From: Lethocerus indicus
Taxonomy: Eukaryota; Arthropoda; Insecta; Hemiptera; Belostomatidae
Reading direction: 5' to 3'
Length of the DNA stretch: 64,000 nucleotides
Assembly: GCA_019843655.1 (NCBI GenBank)
Contig: JACDQD010000103.1
Span: forward strand, 12,957,501 to 13,021,500
The translations under genes were made by a program, and so were the position numbers. Positions 14,657 to 25,100 of the stretch are shown here, piece by piece; the first letter of the stretch is position 1; every line of letters begins with the position of its first letter. Below the pieces are notes generated by a model. It was given only the letters and a program-made list of their open reading frames with translations. It was not told the origin of the DNA and did not search any database.

Positions 14657-16290
14657 AAGGGTTAAATGCATTGCTTTATTAAAGAGACCCGGCTTCGCCC
14701 GTCTACAAAGTTCAAAGGTGGTCTAAGTGCAGGTGCAGTTCCAAACTACAAAAGCTCCACGCTTTCTGTCGACCTGGAAACTTGAAAAATTTTATTAATG
14801 TAGGACTATCTTGTATGGGTTGAGGTCAACCGAACTCAGTTTTTGAATCAATTCAAAATACGGGTCTTATACTTGAAAGTTTCTCATATACATTATAGAT
14901 GTATAAATAATAACTTCAGTTGTTATATTAAAGTTATAAATGAGCATTGCTGGATGTAACTTTGCTCGATATGATCAAATTTTTATCGCCTATGTATTTT
15001 AATATTTCTCTATATTTGATCCAGCTTAGGACATCGCGGAGTTTCGCGTTTCTTGTTAATGTTTTATTTATCACTCGGTATAATTATTCGATTTAGATAT
15101 TTCCTTTCCATTTCCTTATCCCGTATTTGGACAGTGCACAATTTGTACAATCCGTGTTTCCATCAATGTTTGTATTCAGTCCAAGTAAAACATCTTACAT
15201 CAAACGATTCTCGTCCAGCGTTATAAATCCGGCCGTGCAAAGATATACCTTTTCAGAGATTTAGCCGAGATTAACAGAGGCGGCTTGAAATGATATGATC
15301 CCGGGCCCGCGGGTACAACCTCTCCGCCGCTGTTTACGATTGTCAATAAACTGGACGAATTTATCTGCCGGGACGTTGCCGTGTCACCGTCCGCCTGTAA
15401 TATAATAACGGTCGGAGGCGGAGGGGTTTGCTGAGATTGTAATGCGTATTTTTCAGGTCGGATTACAATTTTGCAGCGGGGGGGGGCCTCTCCCCCTCCG
15501 CCCCCAACCTACAGACATTTATCATATCGGGGGGCGGCCTCGTTTCTTCGCGGCGGCGCCCCGGCTATAATTTAGCCGGTGTTCCTGCCCGATGAGTAAT
15601 GGGCCTCCGTCGGAGCTGAGGGATTCAAACGGGTCATGCATGTCTCTCGTGAGCCGATGAAGAGGAGGTGGCGGGCGAGGGACAGGGTGAATTCCGGGGG
15701 GGGGGGGGAGTCGCCATTGAGTCGTCACAAGGGGGACATGCTTTGCGACCTCGCATTTGCATTGTGGGACACACCGCTGTATGACAATACTGAGGAGGAT
15801 TCGAGAATATTTCCCGAGCCGGTAATAACTCTTCAAGACTCTTCGTGGGATTTTATACGCAGGCCCGAAGGCATCTCTTCGACTGTCTGCGTGTTTCGTT
15901 TACGACGGTCCTTCAAACCTTTCCCGACCCTCAACCCTTTATTTTTATCGCTTGTCCTGAACTTCAAATTCAGCCATTAATTAAGAACTACAGCCTTCGT
16001 CAGAAGACATAATTCTTACTCTCGAAAATAATAACTCCCTCGATAAATTAATATATACCTTATGTTACCAACTAAATATAATCTGAATATGTACATGGAA
16101 TGTTGTACATCCCGCTTATACTGGGGCAAAATTTATTTTCATCTAATAGTGTCAATTCAGTAATTAATGATACTCTCCGTACTATAATTTTGTAATCAGC
16201 CTAAAGATTGTAATGAGAATAATTAAGGGGGCCGAATAACTTTTATACGCAATTTATAATGGCCAATTCGACAGATTATAATTTTTCTCT

Positions 16291-16385
16291 ACGGGTGGGT
16301 GGAGGGAGCGAATTTCGTGGATTAATTTCAACTATTAATTATCAGTTTCATGTAGGGGTAATTTGGTCTCCCTCCACCCAACCGT
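16291..16385 (+). repeat. Hairpin-forming inverted repeat, 18-bp arms
   Basis: The left arm 16291-16308 (ACGGGTGGGTGGAGGGAG) and right arm 16368-16385 (CTCCCTCCACCCAACCGT) are complementary at 17 of 18 positions, with a 59-nt AT-rich loop that can add a few pairs (AATT). Total length 95 nt. The size is that of a pre-miRNA or a structured RNA; no known miRNA seed was recognised. Confidence 0.6.
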
Positions 16386-17400
16386 TCGGGACAATTAATT
16401 CGGTCTAATGGGCTCGGGGACTAACTAAGTAGGGGACGATTATTTACAGTGTCCCACCCGGCATCGCTAATTGGTCCTTCGGGGTTCCGGGGGCCCCAAA
16501 ACCTCGGAGGCTAATCGAACTTCACCTTCTTATCCACTTCGGACCTCCCTTTAGCGGGGTGGGGTTGGGAAAAAAGGGATAAGAAATATCGCAATTAGAA
16601 ACGGATCTGTCCTGTAATTAGGGGCTATTCCCTATTTCAAAACACCGATCTAATTAAAGCGAAAACGAGCGATCCCCGTGAAGAGCCGGGGTAAAGAAGA
16701 TATATAGGACCACGGGTCAGATAAGGGAGCTATAAATCATTGAGGTTGTAGGCATTAACGCTGGTCAGTTGCTGTTGGATGGCATGAGCGGGGGCAGACC
16801 GGGAGCGGCAATTAAACGCCGGATAAGACCTTCAGCTTTCGGAAGGCCCCCATTATCTGACAAGATATTCGGACCAGATAACGTTCGGATATAATTCGAG
16901 TTGACGGACACCGCCGCCTCTCAAACTGACCCAACCCGGGGCCGCGACTTAACACGTCCAACACTCGTGCCCGTCTAGTTTCAAGTATATATACTTCTTT
17001 CGCAAATGAGGGAAACACAAAACAAAAAGTGACATATAAAACATTCACAGAAAGGACCGGTTTGATTTTTCGTCCACGCGCCGTTGGCATACACTGTTTC
17101 TCTGTGCGTCTATTTTCATTCCTGCAGAAATCCAGTTTCATATTTCATCCCTTCCGCGTACTCCCCGCAGCGTGCACAGCTGTGTACTCGCATTAAATGC
17201 AACCCTGGGCTAGCTTTATACACCGAGGGCTTACAGTCCCTAAGAATACTCAGAAAATCGGTCAAAATACTTATTTAAGTATGTAATCTTGATGTGCTTA
17301 AGTATCACAATTAATACGAACACAGATCTTGGAATCGCTTGCGCTAATGAATAGATAGATATACTTATCGATGGGTAGATTCATTTCTTTTAGTTTAGAA

Positions 17401-17777
17401 TACCTGTTTTGTGGTCTGCGAGGGGTTGGAATACCGTAGATTTTGTGTGTTTCTCTGTGTCCTCCCGCTGGTTTGGTCTTCTGGTAGACCGGTTTCGGCT
17501 GCTCGCCATTTCAGTGGTTGCCCCGCCCCCCCCTCCTTACTCAAATGAGACAAACAACATCCCCCAAAAACTCAATAACAAGACACGTATTAAACACAGA
17601 CAAACTGACAACCACCACACAGTACAAGTGGCAGTGACAGTGCAGTGAGGATGCCCAAAAAAACATCCAAAGTGCCAAGAGTGACTTACATCGCTACTGA
17701 AGATGACGAGCAGCCGAAACCGGTCTAGTAAAATACCAAACTAGCGAGAGGAGACAGCAACACACGAAATCCACGGT
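17401..17777. mobile_element. Inverted-pair copy of a dispersed repeat with hammerhead-like core
   Basis: The left arm (about 17401-17515, read on the minus strand) and the right arm (about 17692-17777, plus strand) are copies of one ~80-bp unit facing opposite ways, separated by ~180 bp. Each contains the block GAAACCGGTCTA, then AGACC/ATACC, (C)AAAC-AGCG and AAATC(T/C)ACGG. The left arm extends outward to a block ending CACAAAACAG/GTA. A 25-codon open frame (17651-17728) runs from ATGCCC into the right arm and stops at the conserved TAG. A second inverted pair lies at 43.4 kb. No transposase or reverse transcriptase frame is present, so this is non-autonomous or a relic. A Penelope-like origin is inferred from the hammerhead-like core only. 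Confidence 0.8.
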
Positions 17778-17916
17778 AAAAAAATTATTAATCTCTTTGA
17801 AATCTCTATCGCGACATTTTACCCGTTTTTCCGATTTTAACGAACCGCTCTGCCCTCGCTACTTGTTACGACCTGGCGCGATTTTCAGGTATGTTGACAA
17901 AACCTGAAGCGGTGAC

Positions 17917-18119
17917 GTAAGTAAGTAAGTAAGAAGAAGTAAACGGGCTGGGAGTGGCCTCATGGGGCCACCCACGCTACCGACAGCTGCATCACCACTG
18001 ATCCACCCGCACTAGACCTCACATCCAATTCCAACTTAAGTTCACTTTTCTTCAGCCTCTTCAGCCACTCAGTCCTTCTCTTACCTCCTCGGACACATAA
18101 AAAAGGAAAAAAAATCATC
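17917..18119 (-). repeat. Possible retroelement 3' end with TAAG-repeat tail
   Basis: A GC-richer block with an open minus-strand frame of about 52 codons (18115 down to the TGA at 17960-17962), rich in K, R, E and L, followed by a short 3' segment and a (CTTA)4 tandem tail (17918-17933 on the plus strand as TAAG x4). A frame ending shortly before a simple tandem tail is typical of non-LTR retroelement 3' ends. I see no reverse-transcriptase motifs, so this is a suggestion only. Confidence 0.3.
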
Positions 18120-19294
18120 TACTTTTATGTATGAACACAATTTTCTTAGTATTAACGAATGTCTAATATTAAATTCTCTAGACGATAAAATATTCGAAGA
18201 GAGGCTGCTATTGGAGTATTATGTATTTTTTTTAACAAGGTGAAGGCGTTTCACACAGGAAACAGGATAAGTTGGTGTAACACTAGTTGAATTTTAATCA
18301 AGAAATTTTACATATCGTATTGATTATAATAATCTGTAATATTTTTAGCTGGTAGTCTGCATTAATTTAAATTCTGCTATCCGTGCATCTCGACAGGCCG
18401 TGAGCTAAGTGTAGGTTTCTAATATCAAATGAAGTTTGAATTGAGTAACGACTTTTTAATCGAGTCATGTCTACTCGTCAACTGACCTGAATTTTCACTA
18501 GATAATTCAATTTTCCCCTATTTTTGATAAACGGAAAACTAGGAAGCATTTGTGCGCTAAAACCAAATGCACTGATCTTGAGCCATGGGAGCTCGGAGTC
18601 CTACCTAGGTGACCTACCCTTTGAACTAAAAAATTTTAAATATCATAATTTATATAATATATAACTTGAGATCAGAGGATTTATATTGAGGATGAAATTC
18701 CGTTTTGAAAAACTTTTAGTGAGTGTTTGCAAATTGAAATTTAACTCCTGCGATTCTAACCCATTAAGACTAAATACGCCTTTCAATATTTATGAATAAT
18801 TTCCGAGAGCCATGCCGCTTCTTTTCAACTCGATCGGCTCAAAAATTATGATAAATAATCCGCTCCATTAAACGTTTTCAACCTTGCTCATAATCAAACT
18901 GGTTTCATCTGTTATGATGAGCTGAAAGGCTCATCAAACGCGGCCCGCTTTTGGAATCTTTTGCTGCTTTAGCCGATTTCCCGCTATTGGTGGTTGCTTT
19001 GGTGAAGGGGCCTCAGGTGGCCCCTTTTCTGCACCGGCCTTATTAACTAGCGGACACTCAATTTTATTTTTTCGCCGCGTCATCGACAATTAGTCCAACT
19101 CTGGGACTTGAATAATTTCAAAGAGTAATTTACTTTTTTCGAACGGTCGGTGGGCCTCGTTAGGGAGACGAATTCCTAAGTCATCGGTCGATTTTAGTCG
19201 GAAAAGACTTTCAGAATTTCATAGTAGTTTTCATTTTCCGGCATTCGTAAAATCACCCTTAATGTCATCCCTAAATCTACACAGTACTAATACA

Positions 19295-19350
<56 letters not shown>

Positions 19351-22105
19351 TATATATTTTGAAAAAATAATATATTCAATCTAGTTCTTCCGGGTCCAGA
19401 AAGCCGTCCGAGGATGAACTGCAATATTATAAATGGAAAATGGATTTGAGTACACGTTAGAAGAGTATCTTGAAATATTGACAGTGGGGCAGATGGGCTT
19501 GTCGTAGATATCGCGTGTGTGGTCCGCCAATGGACCAACTCCTTTCATGTTTTTTTGCCATCGTCATTAACATAAAACCGAGCCAAGTGTAATATAGCTA
19601 CTCCAGTCGCTACAGGTTTTTTTTTCAGGTCTCGGTTTTTCATATCCCGTACGGAGACGGAGATAGAGATGTTATTCTGTGTATTAATTAAACATCAAAT
19701 TGGTTAAAATTATTAGACTAATGCCAATCCTACTGCCAAGAATGTAGGAAACGTATGTATGGTAATATGAGTGCCTATCATCAACACATTAACGGAGAGT
19801 GTACGAAAAATGCTAAATAGCAAACCGTTGTTTGCGGTAGTAACATTTTATTATATTAAGTAGTAAGTCAAATATTAACGAATAAACATAATTGTTTTAT
19901 CCAGTTTATCATTGTTACTCAACGTTTGTTGGTCCAATCATTCAAATTAGCAATTGACGGATAAGTAACCACCACCTATAAGCCAACCAGAGATATTCCA
20001 TTTAAGCTCAAATAACTTCACAAAATATCTCAGGAATATTAATAGAATATAAATTTTAAAATGCGAAGGTTGAATTTTTGAAGGATATCGATTGTGCGAA
20101 CGCAAATGGTATATTGTTTGTCTTCTCTGTCCTTGCCTATCGGTTATGGGCCAGTATCGCCGGCTTCATTCCGTTTTAGTCCAACGTGTTTTCAGAATTA
20201 GCCGGGGATAATGTTCTTCACGTCTCGAGCGGAGAAGAAAAAGGGGAAACAATTTAATTAAGTTTTCTTTCCCAGTACGATTATACTTTGTAAAATACTC
20301 CAGCAAGAGTGGTTTGTGGGGGGTGGGGTGGATCTCGCAAAATCAGGACTTTCCGGTCGCCGTGGGAAAGCGGAGGGAAAAAGAACTGCGAAAGGATCCG
20401 GCCCCGAAAGAAAACTAGTCGCTGACTTAAAGTACAATAAATTTCGCGACGTCGATTTGATACCAAAAACAAAGAAGACCGAATCGTTGGGATTGGGTCC
20501 CCCTCCAGCCCCTCCGTTTAGGGTTTAAATGGTCGCGAGCCTGTTGTTACTTGTCTTCTGAAAAACCCCCCGAGCGGAGGGATATAAGATTAATTACTAT
20601 TGACTTTAAACGATCAAATTAGGCGAGTCGTACAAAAGGAGTTTGGGTGGCTTATTTTCCTCAGTCCTTTTTTTTAGGGGTCTCCTTTCTTCCCTCTCTC
20701 TTTTTTTTCTTATAGGCCGGTTTAGCGACGTCCACCGGGATTGATCGATAAATCGTCCCTACGGACGGACGGACGGCCGGGCTGGAGGACGACGACAACT
20801 CCTTAAGGACGAAGAAGAAGAGAATAGGAGTAGGGACGGTGGACGAGGAGAGCGCGTGTGGTCCGCCCGAGCCAATCTGTCAGTCGCCCTCCCCCCCCGG
20901 CCATAATTAAACCTCCCACCCCACCCCCCTGAGGACCGATACGTGGTCTCGAATTTTAAACAATCGGCGGAAACCCGAGACGAGGAGACTACCGAAATGA
21001 GATTTCTGTCTGAGATCTCCAGATCCGAGATAAGGGAGACCGAACGAGGGACCGCCTCTCTGTTCTAGGTCCCGGACGAATATCAAATTCGGTCGGGGCA
21101 ATTTGGTTTTTAAAAAAAAATTAGAGTTGAACGAGACCGTCAATCTGAATTTCTAAATTGAAGAAGGCCGAAAATAGCGACGGGCCATTGATCATGCGCT
21201 ATAATTAGTGTCGAAGCTGTCCGCTATCGAACGGAATTTTTCAAAAAACCCCATCTTCCGCATTACCGATAGAGATATTTATAGATTACATAGAAGAGTT
21301 CAGTGCTTTTACTAATACAGTATAAATAAGTGAGTGAACGATATTTTGTGTTGCGTACTAAAATATATGCGGAAATATGACGTTACGATTTAGTGTCTAT
21401 ATATCTAAATTATTAATGAAATGCAATAATTTAAAACTGCGATAAAGCTGCATTAATTAAAGGCTGTCTCCAACAATTTGAACTTATTTCTGCCTACAAG
21501 ATTAAGTTTTAACTTGTTGGTAACGGGATGTCTCACGGCGGCCGCGTCAGGCTTCGGTAAACTTAATATTATCCTATACTCCGTTTTCAATTGCCGTAAC
21601 ATTAATTATGTACCCGGTTGATCTATAGCTTTTCTAATTGTAATTTAGATATTGTCGAGAGATAGGCGATGTCATTTGCGCGGAAAAATCTACTTTTCAC
21701 TGCGAAACGCGCCGGAATAAATCAAACGCAGTCTCCCCCTCCGGAGGACGTCCGTTAATTGGGAAAGGGCATAAGTGGCGGTGTAAATTTACTGCCATTA
21801 ATATATTTGGCGTCGGCCAAAACCACCGTTCGTAATAAAATACCCACCCATTTAGATCGCTTATCGGTCGGCTCTTAATTTAATTTTTGTCACATTTGAT
21901 TTAGTGTAATAAATTCACGGTGCAATCTCTTGCAAGCTCGTAAGGGCATTTGCGACTTTCGCCTCTCGAATTAATTTGAATAATTCTGTACAATTTGTGA
22001 CGTTAATACGGGCTTATATGTGGATCCGCGAAGGCAACATTTGTGCAAAGGCCCGTTTATGTTGTTTTAATAATATTGCTTAATAATATAGCGGCTGTTT
22101 TTGTC
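18120..22105. other. Non-coding, no gene seen
   Basis: AT-rich with a (TA)26 repeat and a GC- and pyrimidine-rich block at about 20640-20930 with ACGG x4 at 20761-20775. No convincing coding exon. Confidence 0.65.
19296..19347 (+). repeat. (TA)26 microsatellite
   Basis: Pure TA run of 52 bp, bounded by ACAG on the left and CAGTATATA on the right. Confidence 0.98.
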
Positions 22106-22160
22106 TTTAGCTAGACCGGTTTAGACAGCTCAGCATCTTTCATCAGCAGGCTGGTGAATC
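22106..22160 (-). repeat. Degenerate fragment of the dispersed repeat family
   Basis: On the minus strand it reads AAGATGCTGAGC then TAAACCGGTCTAGCTAAAGAC, matching the core block with substitutions in the stem and in GAAAC. Confidence 0.55.
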
Positions 22161-25100
22161 TCTTCGGCAATGTTCTTCATCCTTCTTGGAAGAACCTTTA
22201 GTTTTCGAAAACTCCTATCAATAAAATATTGTTACCTACGGGAACTTCGGCATTTCAAAACGTCATAAATAACACGAACCTGAGCATAGAACTATGTGGT
22301 ACTGCTCCAATTTACAAAATCCGTGAGTTCTATAGTTGCAAGTTAAGATATGCAATTTATTGAATTATTAATGAATATTTTCATCCATCGATCTCTCCAT
22401 GATTTTCTGCTCTAATGCTTTTCAAGCGCACTACATTAATGCTCGATTTGAGCCAAGCTTCAATTGAATGAGGCTATGGAACATTTTTCAGACGAACGCC
22501 CGGCCTACAATAAATTAATTTCTTCCGACGCCAATTAAGTTTACAATCGAATTTTGAAAATATGTAAGAAAATCCTGGAAATCGGGATTCTTGGAGGGTT
22601 TCGGAGGGGGAGAGGGGGCAGATAATATTTTTCAATGATTGATCAGAAAGCTACGTGACAGATTTTGAAGATTTCACCACCGGCCGAGAGTGATAAAGCG
22701 GCGAGCCGAGTTGGTCACGTTCCCGCGACTCGTCCGAGAAGGGAAAAAAAACCAACGAAAAACTGATACAGGCACAACATAACTCGTAACTACGGGTTCG
22801 CTTCCTGTCGAATCCGTCCGAAAGGAGTTCGATCACGCTATTTGGACATTTCGGGCCCAGTTTCAGACCAGAAATGCGGGGAAAAAAATCCGTAAGGAAC
22901 TTGTTTTTCAATGTTCTCACACAATTTATACAATTTTTGTATTATTTTTTTAAAAAAAGATAACTGATTTCTTTCCCTTTAACGAAATTTATCGGCGGGC
23001 CTAAATGATTGCGACGTTTTCCTTCTTTGGAAGCGACGCGATGTCACCCCTGTGTAGCTCCCGGGTTAATAATGTAAGTCGTAAGTTCTGTTTTTTCCTT
23101 TCGAAAAGACCCGTTACCACTCTTCAGAAAAAAGTTGCCCCAAATATGTGCCCGTGTATTTGTTCAAAATACTACGGGTCGTGTTTATTTCAAATAACCG
23201 AAATAAATAACAGCGAATTGTGGAGATTCTGAAAAAATGTAATCTAGTATTTTCCTTTCAGTTCGTATCACAGGCGTCCCATATTTCATAAAATATCATT
23301 TTGTCCCACCAAAATTTTCACATTTATGTTTTTCTCTCTTTGAGGATTTAGCCAATTAGAAGGTAGACAATTTCGTGTTTTTGTCCCGACAGAAATAAAG
23401 AAATATATTAGCCCCAATCTGCATGTTTCCCCATGTTTGCATAGTGTTTAAGGCCGAAATCCATGGAATAAACTCTGAAAATGTTAATATTTTCGCAAAT
23501 AATTTTTTCTCAAAATATCAGCATCCAATTTTAATTTTAATGAGTTGCCAAACGTTCAAAAAATTTACCAGCCTGTTTCCGAAACGGAGTTTGTTCTACC
23601 ATTTTCAGATGGTAGTTACCTGTGGAAGAACCCGTCGGCATTGTCTGTACACAGTTATTGTTGAACCTGAACAGTATTAGTCCACGAGGGTACTGCATCG
23701 GGGGCGGCTAATGCGCAGTCATAGTTTCTCTGGGCATTAATTCTGGCGGCGGTTCGAAACCGCAGAAGGGCCTTTCCCTCGAGGGCTCCCGTGATTGGGC
23801 TAAACTCTAACAGCCACCACCTGACGCCTAATTCAATTCCAACACAGCTGAGCACACAGGCCAATATGAAATAACACGTAGCCCGAGACTGTCGAGACCA
23901 TGGAGCAGACGAGAGGGGGATGCTCCACGCCGGGTTGTCTAGTGGTTGTTTAGGACCCCCCGGTGGGGGGGGGAGTGCCACCGGCGGTCGAACCTGCCTC
24001 GCGCTAATTCAGATTCAAAATACATCCGAGGCGCTAACACTTTGTATCAATATTGCCCGGAGAGGTTGAAAGGCTCTCATGTTTGCATAGCGAGCTCGTG
24101 TCCACTGTCCAAGCCTATTGAACGGGCCCGATCTTGTGCCCGCTATATAAAGGTGAATATACTAACACAATTCGATTTATTCGGCATTGTGTCACGATTA
24201 CAGAATTGTGTTTATTTGTGATATATCTTGATTCTTTTTAGTATTTACGTTCATTTTTCTACGGTCATGGCAAATATTCGAAACCGTTCAATTTTCACTA
24301 TATGTCCACTACCATAACGGATTGAAATGCAAGTGAACTTCAGATTGTAGCATTAAAAACCGATAGATTGAGAGGCTTATTTTCAATGAATTCTCTCACT
24401 TTTATGGTCAGACATGATTTTAAAAGATGAAATTGGGTCTAAGGTTAGAATCGAAAATTTTGAGTCGTCGAGACCATTGGTACTGAAATTTCGATTCTCT
24501 CAGAGATTTATTAGGTTTTAAACAAGAATTAAGCATACATTTGGAGCGAATTGTATGCGCACAGAAGGCTTATCACTAAAAGAAAGATGTTAACATAAAG
24601 AACTTAATCTCATTGCAGGTGAAATTTTCTCATAGTGTAGTGTGGATTTGTTGTCCAGCAACAAACTAAAGAAGGGGAATGTAATAAGTAATCCCTAATC
24701 TGGAGTTAGTAAGCTAAATATTAATCTGTTTAAATTGCAATTGGAATGATTTTCATTCAACCCGTCTATATACAGACGTAGAAAGGGGACATTTTATTTG
24801 CACATATAGCGCAAACAACAGTATGTTAATGTTTCACAGTTTGAAAAGTAACATTTCAACAGTTCTGCCTGTTTTGGGTTCTAAATTAGGCGCGTTGAGG
24901 TATCGGTTTTTGCACCCATTCGGCGTGCGAGGTTATAAATCCGCGGTGAGGAAACCGACCGCTGGAGCCGGTGGCAAATCTGAACGAGCGGAGTTGACAG
25001 GGCACGTAACATTGACTGGGGCCGCGTTCCTCCGTGTCCTCCCGGTGTTGTCCATCCGCGAAAACGCAGGGGGGACGGTATAGAAAAGAGAAAAAAAAAA

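Larger units (their letters stand above)
14051..17400. other. Non-coding apart from the TG repeat and the hairpin
   Basis: Contains a GC-rich island at about 15300-15720 with open frames on both strands, and the hairpin at 16291-16385. No recognisable exon. Confidence 0.65.

Noticed and set aside
17409..17648. 79-codon frame starting MWSARGWNTVDFVCF, repeated at 58933-59121 on the minus strand
   Set aside because: The shared start is simply the same repeat block read in one frame; the frames diverge at once and carry no domain.
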